A stretch of 64,000 nt of DNA from Pseudonocardia benzenivorans CB1190 (GCF_000196675.2 NC_015312.1:1302001-1366000), one strand, 5' to 3'. Shown: positions 52,395 to 61,441, counted from the first letter of the stretch. Notes: generated by a model from the sequence alone, not told the origin. Made by a program: numbers and translations.

Positions 52395-53156
52395 ATGGAC
52401 CGCGCATCACCGTGGAACCAGTTCGGCGAGCTGGCCGCGACCGCCCTGGCATTGCTGGCCGCGGCGGCCGCGGGAGCGGAGCTGTTCGCGCTGTCGGCCA
52501 CCGAACGCTGGCAGTTCCAGGATCTGCTGCTCTACGTCGGGGCACCTGCGGCAGGGCTGCTCATCCTGGTGGTCGTTGTCGCGGCGGCACTGCGATGGCA
52601 GCGCTTGGTCCGCGGGATCGGTCTCGGCGCGGCGGCGGGTGTGGTCGCGACGGTCGGCTTGGAGGCGGTGCGGATCACCGGGTTCCGGGTGTTCGATTCG
52701 ATGCCCGGTGACCTGCCGACCCTGATGGGTGTCAAGGCCACCGGACGGATCATGCTCGGCCCCGACACCGCCGCCACGATCATCGGCTACGCCGATCACT
52801 TCTGGAACGGCGCCATGTTCGGAGTGATCTTCGCCTTGGTCGTCGGCGGATTCCCGGCTAGGCGCGGCGCTTGGGTGGCGGCGGTGATCGGTGCCGTCTA
52901 CGGCTTGGCGCTGGGTTTCGGATTCGTGACCGGCCCGGTGCCGCGCTCGTTGGGGATCGGCGGGATCTTCTCGACCGTCGGTGTCGGCGAGTTCCAGACC
53001 ACCGTGTACCTGGCACACCTGGTGTTCGGTGCCCTCCTGGGCCTGCTGGTGCACCGGTTCGGCTCCGGCGTCACTCCACTGTGGACAGCGGTGCTGCGTC
53101 TCGGGCGCACGGTCATGGGACGGGAGGGCACTGCGGCCACCCGGCACCGGAAGTAA
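52395..53156 (+). CDS. membrane protein, hypothetical
   Basis: 253 aa from ATG 52395 (GTGGGG 6 nt upstream, better than GTG 52383). About six hydrophobic segments are visible, among them LAATALALLAAAAAG, LLLYVGAPAAGLLILVVVVAAAL, GIGLGAAAGVVATVG, VIFALVVGGFP and LAHLVFGALLGLLV. Unrecognised. It follows the DUF302 gene by 21 bp and may be cotranscribed; a terminator follows at 53164. Confidence 0.65.
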   Translation: MDRASPWNQFGELAATALALLAAAAAGAELFALSATERWQFQDLLLYVGAPAAGLLILVVVVAAALRWQRLVRGIGLGAAAGVVATVGLEAVRITGFRVFDSMPGDLPTLMGVKATGRIMLGPDTAATIIGYADHFWNGAMFGVIFALVVGGFPARRGAWVAAVIGAVYGLALGFGFVTGPVPRSLGIGGIFSTVGVGEFQTTVYLAHLVFGALLGLLVHRFGSGVTPLWTAVLRLGRTVMGREGTAATRHRK

Positions 53157-53163
53157 AGCGACG

Positions 53164-53205
53164 CCGGGTGGCCTGGCCGCAGCTGTGGTGCGGCCAGCCA
53201 CCCGG
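53164..53205. terminator. bidirectional hairpin terminator
   Basis: CCGGGTGGC and TGGCCGCA pair perfectly with TGCGGCCA and GCCACCCGG around a 7-nt loop. It lies 8 bp after the membrane-protein stop and 11 bp before the stop of the convergent copper ATPase, so it can end both transcripts. Confidence 0.8.
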
Positions 53206-53215
53206 GTTGGACCGT

Positions 53216-55666
53216 TCACCTGCTGCGGCCGACGCTGCCGATGGCGTGGACGAGCAGGCTCGGGCGGCCGCCGAGGGAGTTGACGAACAGACTGGTGACC
53301 GAGGCGGCCATGGCCACCATCGCCCACACCGGGTGCACCAGCCCCGTCGCGGCCAGCGGAATGCCGACGCAGTTGAAGGTGAACGCCAGTGCGACGTTCT
53401 GTTTGACGCGGCGGTAGGAGCGGCGGCTGATCTCGCGTGCGGTGAGCATGAGCGTGAGGTCGTCGCGGACGAGGATGATGTCGGCGGACTCGGTGGCGAT
53501 GTCGGTGCCACTGCCGACGGCCACACCCACGTCGGCGCGCATCAGCGCGGGCGCATCGTTGATGCCGTCCCCGACCATCGCGACGGTGTGCCCGGCCGCC
53601 TGCAACCGGCCGACCAGATCGGCCTTGTCTTCGGGCAGCACCTGCGCGTGCACCTCGTCGATACCCGCCTGCCGGGCGATGTGCCCGGCGGCGCGCGGGT
53701 TGTCACCGGTGACCAGTACGGGGATCACGCCCGCATCGCGGAGCGCGGCCACGACCTGAGCGGCTTCAGGCCGGAGGGCGTCGGCCAAGGCGAACACACC
53801 GAGGGGATGGTGGTCCCGGACGACCACGACGACGGTGTGCCCGTCGTCTTCCAGGCGCGCGATGGTGTCCCCCACTGGGGAAAGGTCGAGGCCGTTGGCG
53901 GTGAGGAACGCGGGCCGCCCCACCAGCACGCGGTGATCGTCCACCGTGGCGGTGACCCCGAATCCCGTGGTGGCCTGGAAATCCGTCACGGCCGGAAGCT
54001 CCAGCCGCTGGTGCCTGGACGCGTCGCGGATGGCGCGGGCGAGGGGATGCTCGGAGTGGGTTTCGGCCGCGGCGGCCACCGCGAGCAACTCTTCGGCGGC
54101 CACGCCGTGCGCCGGGCACAGTTCGCTGACCACCGGGCGGCCCGTGGTCAGGGTGCCGGTCTTGTCCAGCAGCACGCGGGTGACGGTGCGGAAGGTCTGG
54201 AACGCCTCGCCGGTGCGCATGATGATGCCGGCGTCGGCGGCCGCGCCGGCGCCGCGGACGATGGCCAGCGGGGCGGCGATCCCGACCGCGCAGGGGTAGC
54301 CCATCACGAGCACGGTCAGCGCGGCGAACACCGCCCGCTGCACGTTCACCTCGCCGGTGATCGCGGCGGACCCGAGCAGCCAGCCGAACAGCGACAGTGC
54401 CGAGATGCCCAGGACGGTGGGGGTGTAGACGCGCAGGATCCGGTCCACCAGGTGCAGGATTCCGGGTTTGAGAGCGCGGGCGTCCTCGACGTGGCGGACC
54501 ACCTGCGCCAGGAAGCTCTCCGAGGCGGCGGCCGTGGTTCGCACGAGCAGGCTGCCGTTCCCGTTGAGCGACCCGGACACCACCGCGTCGCCGGGTCCCT
54601 TCTCTTGCGGCACGGGTTCGCCGGTGACCACCGACATGTCCACTGTGGATGATCCCTCGTTGACCCGCCCGTCGACCGGAATCCGTTCCCCAGGCCGGAT
54701 CCGGACGACGTCGCCCACGACGACCTGCTCGACCGGAATCTCGGCCTCGGTCCCGTCGCGCACGACGCGGGCCAGGTCGGGTTGCAGGTCCAGCAGTTTC
54801 TTGACCGCCTGGCTGGAGCGGGTCTTCACCAGCAGCGACAGCCATTCGGAGAAGATGTGGTAAGTGGCCACGAGCACGGACACGGCGAAGAACGCCGCCG
54901 TCGGGTAGCCGGGAAACGCCCCGGTCAACCCGATGATCCCGCCGGCCAGCCCGGCAAACGCCCCGATCTCCAGCAGCACGTGCTGGTTGAGAATCCCGCG
55001 CCGCAGCGCCTGGTAGGCCATCCGCACGATATGGTGCGCCACCCCGGCCACCACGATCACCGCCAGCACTCCGGCCAGCCAGCCGATCAGCGACTCACGC
55101 ACCACCCCGGCCCCGCGGAGCACGAGTGCCACCACGCCAGGGGCCACGATTCCCGCCGCGCCCGCCACCGCCGTGCCGAGCCCGGCGGGGCGCAGGATCG
55201 CGACGGCGACCGGCACCATCACCACGGCCACCGACATCGGGACCAGCACCGACCACACACCGACCACGGTGGCGATCAACCCGATCGCCGCGAGCGCGGC
55301 AGTGATCGCGCCCAGCAGCCGGAGCCCTTCGCGGACCAGGGCCGCTTCTTCCTCCTCGAACGGGCGCAGCTTGCGCGGGTCGTACAGCTCGTAACCGATG
55401 TCACGCAGCGTGGACAGGATCCGCTCCGGCGCGATCACGGTGGGCTGGTAGTCGACCAGGACCTGTTCGTGGGTCAGGCTCACCGCGACCTGGCCGACCC
55501 CGTCGAGCCGGCCAAGGGCCTTGTCGATCGTGCCGGTACACAGCGAGCAGTGCAGCCCCGCGATCCGCGCCCGGATGCGGGCGTGCCCCGGCTCGGTCGA
55601 CGGCTCGCCTGCCCACGCCTCGGCGGGCGCGTGCGTGCCGGTGCTGATAGCGGTACCTTCTTTCAT
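53216..55666 (-). CDS. P1B-type copper-transporting ATPase
   Basis: 816 aa from ATG 55666 (GGAGG upstream). An N-terminal HMA domain with GLHCSLC (C-x2-C) is followed by transmembrane helices, the actuator TGEPVP, the metal-site helix with GYPCAVG (Tyr-Pro-Cys in place of the usual Cys-Pro-Cys), DKTGTLTTG phosphorylation site, SEHPLARA (HP motif) and GDGINDAPAL hinge. The YPC motif departs from the CPC of Cu ATPases and may alter specificity or efficiency. A copper chaperone gene upstream is separated from it by an IS110 element. Confidence 0.8.
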   Translation of the reverse strand: MKEGTAISTGTHAPAEAWAGEPSTEPGHARIRARIAGLHCSLCTGTIDKALGRLDGVGQVAVSLTHEQVLVDYQPTVIAPERILSTLRDIGYELYDPRKLRPFEEEEAALVREGLRLLGAITAALAAIGLIATVVGVWSVLVPMSVAVVMVPVAVAILRPAGLGTAVAGAAGIVAPGVVALVLRGAGVVRESLIGWLAGVLAVIVVAGVAHHIVRMAYQALRRGILNQHVLLEIGAFAGLAGGIIGLTGAFPGYPTAAFFAVSVLVATYHIFSEWLSLLVKTRSSQAVKKLLDLQPDLARVVRDGTEAEIPVEQVVVGDVVRIRPGERIPVDGRVNEGSSTVDMSVVTGEPVPQEKGPGDAVVSGSLNGNGSLLVRTTAAASESFLAQVVRHVEDARALKPGILHLVDRILRVYTPTVLGISALSLFGWLLGSAAITGEVNVQRAVFAALTVLVMGYPCAVGIAAPLAIVRGAGAAADAGIIMRTGEAFQTFRTVTRVLLDKTGTLTTGRPVVSELCPAHGVAAEELLAVAAAAETHSEHPLARAIRDASRHQRLELPAVTDFQATTGFGVTATVDDHRVLVGRPAFLTANGLDLSPVGDTIARLEDDGHTVVVVVRDHHPLGVFALADALRPEAAQVVAALRDAGVIPVLVTGDNPRAAGHIARQAGIDEVHAQVLPEDKADLVGRLQAAGHTVAMVGDGINDAPALMRADVGVAVGSGTDIATESADIILVRDDLTLMLTAREISRRSYRRVKQNVALAFTFNCVGIPLAATGLVHPVWAMVAMAASVTSLFVNSLGGRPSLLVHAIGSVGRSR

Positions 55667-55726
55667 GGCTGGGACCTCCGGGGAACGCTTCTGGTGCTTG
55701 TCCTGCGAGGACTGAAATGAGACAGC

Positions 55727-55857
55727 GTCCTCGGGGGTTGTAGCCGGAGGCTTGTCGTCTTGGAGGGTGTTGTCCCGATGAGGACTGGTTTATCAGCACG
55801 ACGCGCGGCCTCCGGTTCCAGTTTTTTCGTTGCTGGACGCGAAGGGAGTCGGAGCAT
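55727..55857 (+). ncRNA. candidate IS110 bridge RNA region
   Basis: The non-coding left end before the transposase gene has two strong complementary pairs: GTCCTCGGGG (55727) with CCCGATGAGGAC (55774), and CCGGAGG (55744) with GGCCTCCGG (55807). In IS110 elements the left end produces a bridge RNA that guides donor and target recognition. The RNA itself was not predicted, so this is inference from position and pairing. Confidence 0.4.
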
Positions 55858-57132
55858 TTGCTTGGAGCAGGCATCGACTGGGCGGAATCGTTTCACGACG
55901 TGGCCTTGGGTCGCCCCGGAGAAGGGGTGATCGAACAATTCCGTATCGACCACACCGCAGCGGGAGTCAACCGGCTTGTGGCCCGTTGCCTGGAGCTGGA
56001 AACCGACCCGGCCGACGTGCGGGTCGTGCTGGAAACCCGACACGGCCTGTTGGTGGAAACGCTGGCCGACGCCGGTTTCACTGTTCTTCCGGTCAATCCG
56101 GACGTGGTGGCCCGCCGCCGCGGGCCGGCTAAAAAGAAAGACGACGCCGAAGACGCCAGGATCTGCTGCCTGCTGGCATTGGACCAGTTTCTGGAATTGC
56201 GGAAACTGATCCCGCACGGCGAGCTGGCGGGAGAATTGCGCACGATCGCCCGGGACGACGAACGCGCCGCCCGCGACGAGCGCCGGCTGCTCAACCGGCT
56301 GCGCGCGGACCTGCTGGCAACCTTCCCTGCCGCGCTGGCCATCGCCGGCGGCAACCTCGGTTCGCCGGTCATGCTCAAGCTGCTGAGCCGCTGGCCCGGC
56401 CACGACGAGCTCGCTGCGGCCGACCCGCACGACATCGCCGCGTTCGCCCGCGCCGCCAGCCACGGCTGGCCCGACCGGTTCGCCGCCCGCGTCGCCGACG
56501 CCCTCGCCGCCGACCGGCTGCCGGTGAAAGACTACCTGGCGCGCGCGAAAACCGGCACGATCGCGCTGACCGCGACCCAGCTGCTGGCCATCCGCGACCA
56601 ACGACGGGCCTGGGAACGCCGCATGGCCGAACTGCTGCTCGGAACGGCCCGCCGCGGCCACGCAACACAGGCGAAGGAACCCGATCCGGGAAAAGCGGTC
56701 CCGGGCGGTGACATCTACCTGAGTTTCCCCGGACTCGGGGACCGGCTCGCCGCCCGGATAGCCGGAGAAATCGGAGACGACATCACCCAGTTCGCCACAC
56801 CGAACGGGCTGCAATGCTACGGCGGAACCGCCCCGGTCACCCGCCGCTCCGGCCGGAGCGAGTTCGTCGTCGCCCGTCGTCTGGCGCACAACCACTACCT
56901 GGGCGCAGCCGTGCATCAGTGGGCCTTTTGCAGCCTCTCCCGCAGCGCATGGGCGCGGGAGTTCTACGACGGGAAAATCGCCGCCGGGAAGAGCCATCAC
57001 TCGGCCCTGCGCGCTTTGGCGAACCGATGGCTGGAAATCTTGTGGCACTGCCTGGTCAAACGCATCCGCTACGACGAGACCATTCACATTCGCAACCGGC
57101 AGCAAGCCCACCAGCCTCCCTCGGCGGCCTGA
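55858..57132 (+). CDS. IS110-family transposase
   Basis: 424 aa from TTG 55858 (GGGAG upstream). N-terminal RuvC-like DEDD domain: GIDWAES, VLETRHG, DDAEDARICC. The C-terminal Tnp20 domain has GLQCYGGTAPVTRRSGRS, where the catalytic serine is expected. Length is normal for the family (about 400-430 aa). It performs RNA-guided recombination of the circular element. No interruption seen. Confidence 0.9.
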   Translation: MLGAGIDWAESFHDVALGRPGEGVIEQFRIDHTAAGVNRLVARCLELETDPADVRVVLETRHGLLVETLADAGFTVLPVNPDVVARRRGPAKKKDDAEDARICCLLALDQFLELRKLIPHGELAGELRTIARDDERAARDERRLLNRLRADLLATFPAALAIAGGNLGSPVMLKLLSRWPGHDELAAADPHDIAAFARAASHGWPDRFAARVADALAADRLPVKDYLARAKTGTIALTATQLLAIRDQRRAWERRMAELLLGTARRGHATQAKEPDPGKAVPGGDIYLSFPGLGDRLAARIAGEIGDDITQFATPNGLQCYGGTAPVTRRSGRSEFVVARRLAHNHYLGAAVHQWAFCSLSRSAWAREFYDGKIAAGKSHHSALRALANRWLEILWHCLVKRIRYDETIHIRNRQQAHQPPSAA

Positions 57133-57149
57133 GGTTGACAGAGGGTGTC

Positions 57150-57374
57150 TCATTCGGTCGTCTCTTGCTCGATGACGCGGAAGCCGGCGGCCTCGATCCG
57201 CTCGACCAGCACGGCGCGATCGGCGGTGCCCGGGTCGACGCGGACCTCGACGCGCCCCCGGGTGTGGTCGGCAACTACGCCGGATACGCCCTCGACCCGG
57301 TGCAGCACGGTGCCGATCCGCTGCGCACAGCCGGTGCACGACATCCCTTCCACCCGCAATACCCATGACTCCAT
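57150..57374 (-). CDS. copZ: copper chaperone (HMA domain)
   Basis: 74 aa, ATG 57374 with GGAGG upstream (GTG 57377 is the alternative). Single HMA domain with the copper-binding GMSCTGCAQRI (C-x2-C) and a beta-alpha-beta layout. It should hand Cu(I) to the copper ATPase downstream, now separated from it by the IS110 element; its last bases overlap the IS end repeat. Transcribed from the MerR-type promoter at 57431. Confidence 0.85.
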   Translation of the reverse strand: MESWVLRVEGMSCTGCAQRIGTVLHRVEGVSGVVADHTRGRVEVRVDPGTADRAVLVERIEAAGFRVIEQETTE

Positions 57375-57430
57375 CACGAGCCTCCTCCACGGTCCTGAGC
57401 TGCTCTTTCTCTCGTCGCAACCACGCTAAA

Positions 57431-57451
57431 ACCTTGCCCAAGGGGTAAGGT
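57431..57451 (-). promoter_or_regulatory. MerR/CueR-type operator and promoter
   Basis: ACCTTGCCC-aag-GGGTAAGGT is a palindrome in the gap between copZ and the MerR gene. On the minus strand TTGACC (about 57454-57449) and a T/A-rich -10 follow about 19 bp apart, the long spacer typical of MerR-activated promoters. It probably drives copZ and formerly copA. Confidence 0.75.
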
Positions 57452-57484
57452 CAAGGCTGGCCGTGTCAGGGAAAGGAGGCAGTC

Positions 57485-57895
57485 GTGGAGATGACTGTCG
57501 GTGCCGCCGCCGAGGCGGCCGGAGTCAGCGCGAAAGCAGTCCGGCTGTGGGAGTCCACAGGCCTGCTGCCGCCCGCCCAGCGCACCGACGCCGGCTACCG
57601 GACCTTCACCCAGGACGACGTGGCCGTGCTGCGGTTCATCCGCCAGGCCAAGGCGCTGGACCTGACCCTGGCGGAGATCAAGGACATCCTGGACCTGCAG
57701 CGCTGCGGCGCCACCCCGTGCGAGCGGGTCACCACCCTCCTCGACGCCCACATCGCTGAGCTCGACCGCAAGGTTCAGGATCTGCGCGCGATGCGCCGCA
57801 CGCTCGTCGAGGCCCGCCGCGCCGCGCGTGACAGCCAACGCCGCGGCGAGGAGGCCCTCGTCTGCCGCATCATCGAAACCGCCGACGCCGGCTGA
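57485..57895 (+). CDS. MerR family regulator, probable copper sensor
   Basis: 136 aa from GTG 57485. N-terminal MerR helix-turn-helix GAAAEAAGVSAKAVRLWESTGLL and YRTFTQDDVAVLRFI; dimerisation coil; the metal-binding part has QRCGATPCERV (two Cys, C-x4-C) and a second Cys at LVCRI. This fits CueR-like Cu(I) sensors. It faces away from copZ across the MerR operator, the normal layout for copper-induced control. Confidence 0.8.
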   Translation: MEMTVGAAAEAAGVSAKAVRLWESTGLLPPAQRTDAGYRTFTQDDVAVLRFIRQAKALDLTLAEIKDILDLQRCGATPCERVTTLLDAHIAELDRKVQDLRAMRRTLVEARRAARDSQRRGEEALVCRIIETADAG

Positions 57896-57921
57896 CCCGC
57901 CGAGGCCGCACGTCACGCCGG

Positions 57922-57939
57922 ATGTCATCTGGCTGACAG
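57922..57939. promoter_or_regulatory. Crp/Fnr-type palindrome, site 8
   Basis: ATGTC-atctggct-GACAG, 65 bp upstream of the redoxin start at 58004. Confidence 0.6.
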
Positions 57940-58003
57940 AGTCGTTGACGTGTCCTCGCCGCGGTCGAAAACTGCCGGGATACGTCGGGACCGGAGGATT
58001 CGG

Positions 58004-58552
58004 ATGCACCGTCTTGCAGGAGTGGGCGATCAGATCGGCCCGATCACTCTCTACGACGTCGATGGCACGCCCGTGGAGCTGGCCAGCCTGTCCGACCGGC
58101 CAGTGCTGCTGCCGCTGGTCCGCTACTACGGATGCATGCCCTGCCGTGCGTTTCTCTCCGAGCTCAACGAGATCCGCGACGAACTGCACGACGCCGGAGT
58201 GCGGCTGGTCGGCGTCGGCGGTGCGGCCGACTACCAGGCACGGCACCTGATGGAGCACGGCATCGGGTTTCCGTTGCTGCTGGATCCGCGGCACGACCTG
58301 TACCGGGCACTGGATGTTCGCCGTATTCGCTGGTGGATGCTGCTGCAACCGGTGACTTGGCGGAACTACCTGCTCGCTGCGCGGAGGGCTCGGCAGGGCC
58401 GCATCACCGGGCACCCGCTCCAAGCACCCGGTCTGGCCATTGTGGACACCGACGGCACGATTCGGTTCCTGCATCGAGGAAAGACGCTCGGTGACTACCC
58501 CACGATCGAGGCCATCCGCTCAGCCGTCGGTCGAATCTCTGCGACATCGTAA
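58004..58552 (+). CDS. thioredoxin-fold peroxiredoxin-like protein
   Basis: 182 aa from ATG 58004 (GGAGG upstream). AhpC/TSA2-like: LPLVRYYGCMPCRAFL has a C-x2-C active site, then GVGGAADYQARHL and LLLDPRHDLYRAL. The family includes peroxiredoxin-like 2 proteins with thiol-peroxidase activity. It converges with the MFS gene, overlapping by 33 bp. Operator 8 lies upstream. Confidence 0.75.
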   Translation: MHRLAGVGDQIGPITLYDVDGTPVELASLSDRPVLLPLVRYYGCMPCRAFLSELNEIRDELHDAGVRLVGVGGAADYQARHLMEHGIGFPLLLDPRHDLYRALDVRRIRWWMLLQPVTWRNYLLAARRARQGRITGHPLQAPGLAIVDTDGTIRFLHRGKTLGDYPTIEAIRSAVGRISATS

Positions 58553-59872
58553 CGACTTTCCCCGAGCTTCTCGGCTGGCCACGGCGTACCAGACCGCGAT
58601 CAGGGCGTAGCCGCCCGCGATGACGGCCAGTACTGGGTAGGACTTGCCGCTGTCCGGCAGCACGAGCGCGGCGACCGCGGCAGCGGCGACGAACGTGGCG
58701 TTAAACACCGCGTCGTAGAAGGAGAACACCCGGCCGCGGAAGCGGTCGGCGATGCGTGCCTGCTGGATGCTCTCCACACAGATCCTGCTGCCCTGCGCGA
58801 CCACGCCCAGGACGACGGCGGCCACCAGCAGCGGCGCCATGCGGTAGGGCAGCCCGAAGGCCACTTGGACGACCGCGGCGACCGCGAACAACGCCGTGAT
58901 CCACCCGCGCGACGACCAGCGCCGGGTGATCACCGGGGTGACGGCCGCGGCGAGAAGCGTGCCCAGGGCGGCCGCGGCGACGACTTGCGCCGCACCGGCG
59001 AGACCAGCACGCAACAGGCCGGAGTCGGTGAAGTAGTTGCGGTAGAGCAGCAAGGTGGCGATCGTGGACACCCCGTAGAACAACCGGTGCGCGCCGATCG
59101 CCACGAGCGCGGCGGCCACAGGACGATGAGCGGCCACCTCCCGGCCGCCGTCAGCGAGGTCGCGCAGAGTGCGCGTCAGCGTCCACGCTGCCGAGCGCGC
59201 CGCGTCTGTCGGACCGAGCGCCGTAGCGGGAAACGTGGCGGCCAGCAGCGCCGCCGCCGCGTACACACCCGCCGCGATCAAGGTGGACACGGCGGCTGCG
59301 GAGTCGGTGGCATGACCGAGATAGCGGATCCCGAGTCCTACTCCGGTGCCCACGGCGCCGCCGGTCAGCCCGGCGACGGTCCACACCGAGTTGGCCAGCA
59401 CCAGCCGCTCACCGGCCACCACGTGCGGCAGGGCCGCCAGCGCGGCCGCGCTGTGCAACCGGCCGAGACTCACCGCCGTCAACGCGGCGAGGAAGAACAC
59501 CGGCCCGACCGGCCCCGTCGCCGACAGCGCGATCGCCGCGGCCACCACGATCACGGTCCGGGCCGCGTTGCCGAGCACGAGCACGCGGGTGCGTCGCCAG
59601 CGGTCGAGCAGCGGCCCGGTGAACGGGCCGATCACGCTGTAGGGCAGCAGCAGCGTCGCGAAACCGGCCGCGGCCTGCCCCGCGGTGGTGGCACGCTCGG
59701 GGCTGAAGAAGATCGAGCCCGCCAGACTGGTCTGAAACAGCCCGTCGGCAGCCAGGGAGACCACCCGCACACGCAGCAGCCGACCGAATCCCGGAGTCCG
59801 CCAGAGAATCCACGGGGCCGAGTTGCCGGTGTCGGGGGTGTCACCGGGCCCGGCGCAGGCGCAGCAGGGCAC
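58520..59872 (-). CDS. MFS transporter
   Basis: 450 aa. About twelve hydrophobic segments are visible, with LDRWRRTRVLVLGNAART as a loop 2-3 basic motif of the major facilitator superfamily. The substrate is unknown; it resembles drug-efflux or siderophore exporters in outline. Its ATG lies inside the 3' end of the upstream oxidoreductase gene (32-bp overlap), which makes translation coupled. Confidence 0.75.
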   Translation of the reverse strand: MPCCACAGPGDTPDTGNSAPWILWRTPGFGRLLRVRVVSLAADGLFQTSLAGSIFFSPERATTAGQAAAGFATLLLPYSVIGPFTGPLLDRWRRTRVLVLGNAARTVIVVAAAIALSATGPVGPVFFLAALTAVSLGRLHSAAALAALPHVVAGERLVLANSVWTVAGLTGGAVGTGVGLGIRYLGHATDSAAAVSTLIAAGVYAAAALLAATFPATALGPTDAARSAAWTLTRTLRDLADGGREVAAHRPVAAALVAIGAHRLFYGVSTIATLLLYRNYFTDSGLLRAGLAGAAQVVAAAALGTLLAAAVTPVITRRWSSRGWITALFAVAAVVQVAFGLPYRMAPLLVAAVVLGVVAQGSRICVESIQQARIADRFRGRVFSFYDAVFNATFVAAAAVAALVLPDSGKSYPVLAVIAGGYALIAVWYAVASREARGKSLRCRRDSTDG

Positions 59873-61286
59873 CGGTGAGGCGGCGCTTGGCCGGTGTCTG
59901 GAGTGCGTCGCTCGACTCGGCGATGGCGGCGTTCCAGACGCCGTCGGACCAGGCCGGGTAGGGATGGATCATCGAGGCGAGATCCCGCAATCGACCGCGA
60001 CGGGCGACAAGGCCGGTGAGCTCGGCGATCATCTCGCCGGCCCGTGGTGCGACGATCGTCGCGCCGAGCACCCGGCCCTTGGCGTCGAGGACGACCTGGG
60101 TGAAGCCGTCAGTGTCGTCTTCGACGATCGCGCGGTCGACATGCTCGTGGCGCAGCAGCCGGACCCGGACCGCGTCGCCGTGACGCTGGCGGGCTTGGTC
60201 TTCGGTGAGGCCGACGTGGGCGATCTCGGGGTCGGTGAAGGTCACCCAGGGAATCGTGTCGTGGTCGATGCGGCGCACCGGGGCGAGCAGCGCGTTGGTG
60301 GCGGCGATGCTGCCGTGCATCCCGGCGACATGGGTGAACGCCGGTGCCCCGGTGACGTCGCCGGCCGCGTAGATGCGGCGGTTGCTGGTGCGCAGCTTGG
60401 CGTCCACGGCCACGTACCCGTGCTCGTTCACGTGCACCCCGGCCGTCTCCAGTCCGAGCCCGTCGGTGCGCGGGCGGCGGCCGGTCGCGACGAGAAGCCT
60501 GTCGACATCGAGCACGCTCGTGCCGGCGCGGCCCGTGAGGTCCAGACGCACCTCTTCCGCCTGCTCAGCGGCTTTCGTGACGGTGGTCGAGGTCAGCACG
60601 CGGACGCCGTCCGCCGATAGCGCCGCCGACAATACGATCGCGGCCCGGGGTTCTTCCCGCGGCACGAGACGGTCAGTGGCCTCGATAATGGTCACCTCGG
60701 CACCCAGTCGGGCAAAGGCCTGCCCCAGCTCGCAGCCGATCGGGCCACCACCCAGCACGGCCAGCCGCGCCGGTAGCTCGACCAGGTCCCACACCGTGTC
60801 ACTGGTTAGCGGCTCCACCTCGGCCAGGCCAGGCACCGGCGGGAGCGCCGGGGCGGAGCCGGTGGCGATCAGCGCGTGCCGGAACCGCAGCGACCGGCCG
60901 TCGACCTGGAGTTCGTCGGGGCCGGTGAACACCGCGGTACCGGCGATGACTTCGGCGCCGGCGTCGGTGAGCGCCGCGGGCGAGTCGACCGGCTCGATCC
61001 GCTCGATCGCCCCCCGGACGTGGGCCATCACGGCCGCGAAGTCGACCTGCGGCTCGACCGGAGTGATCCCGAACCGTCCCGCCGTGCGCATGCTCTGGGC
61101 GGCACGGGCCGCTGCGATCAGCGACTTGCTTGGCACGCACCCGGTCCACAGGCAGTCACCACCGGTACGGTCGCGCTCCACCAGCACCACCCGCGCGCCG
61201 AGCCCGCCGGCGGTCTTGGCGGCGATGATGCCGGCGGTTCCCCCACCGACGATGACCAGGTCGGCCCTGTCACTGCCTCGCGTCAC
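59841..61286 (-). CDS. FAD-dependent disulfide oxidoreductase, mercuric-reductase-like
   Basis: 481 aa from GTG 61286, chosen because AAGGAGG lies 7-8 nt upstream; a frame to 61328 has no site. FAD motif LVIVGGGTAGIIAAKTAGG, redox CLWTGCVPSKS (C-x4-C), NAD motif LGGGPIGCELGQAFARLG, and FTDPEIAHVGLTE. The C-terminal YPAWSDGVWNA replaces the His/Glu dimer-interface motif, as in mercuric reductase-like or other disulfide reductases. No vicinal C-terminal Cys pair is seen, so mercury reduction is unlikely. Confidence 0.8.
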   Translation of the reverse strand: MTRGSDRADLVIVGGGTAGIIAAKTAGGLGARVVLVERDRTGGDCLWTGCVPSKSLIAAARAAQSMRTAGRFGITPVEPQVDFAAVMAHVRGAIERIEPVDSPAALTDAGAEVIAGTAVFTGPDELQVDGRSLRFRHALIATGSAPALPPVPGLAEVEPLTSDTVWDLVELPARLAVLGGGPIGCELGQAFARLGAEVTIIEATDRLVPREEPRAAIVLSAALSADGVRVLTSTTVTKAAEQAEEVRLDLTGRAGTSVLDVDRLLVATGRRPRTDGLGLETAGVHVNEHGYVAVDAKLRTSNRRIYAAGDVTGAPAFTHVAGMHGSIAATNALLAPVRRIDHDTIPWVTFTDPEIAHVGLTEDQARQRHGDAVRVRLLRHEHVDRAIVEDDTDGFTQVVLDAKGRVLGATIVAPRAGEMIAELTGLVARRGRLRDLASMIHPYPAWSDGVWNAAIAESSDALQTPAKRRLTGALLRLRRAR

Positions 61287-61358
61287 GCTGCGCCCTCCTT
61301 GCCGAGCCCCGGACTCATCCTCAAGCACACCAGACCCGGCCCGCCCAGCGAGCGGAGT

Positions 61359-61376
61359 TTGTCAGCGACCAGACAC
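61359..61376. promoter_or_regulatory. Crp/Fnr-type palindrome, site 9
   Basis: TTGTC-agcgacca-GACAC between the divergent oxidoreductase (61286) and TetR (61442) genes. It could alternatively be a TetR operator. Confidence 0.5.
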
Positions 61377-61441
61377 TGCGATTGGCGCCATCGATACCAG
61401 CGGGGCGTCCTGGAATGAGCGGTCCAGGTTGGAGGTGCCCG

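Larger units (their letters stand above)
55716..57154 (+). mobile_element. IS110-family insertion sequence
   Basis: About 1,440 bp. Ends are marked by a 9-bp inverted pair, AATGAGACA (55716-55724) and TGTCTCATT (57146-57154); IS110 elements usually lack long terminal repeats, so the exact ends are uncertain. It contains one intact transposase gene and a structured non-coding left end. It sits between copA and copZ and its transposase faces the opposite way to those genes. Confidence 0.7.

Noticed and set aside
52871-54652. 593-codon plus-strand frame opposite the copper ATPase
   Set aside because: Antisense shadow; low-complexity Gly/Val/Gln composition.
59841-61286. Mercuric reductase (merA)
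   Set aside because: No N-terminal HMA and no C-terminal Cys pair; the gene is better called a disulfide reductase-like oxidoreductase.
61359-61376. TetR operator instead of Crp/Fnr site
   Set aside because: It fits the spacing of the other ten sites; a TetR role is possible but not separable by eye, so confidence was lowered rather than the site dropped.
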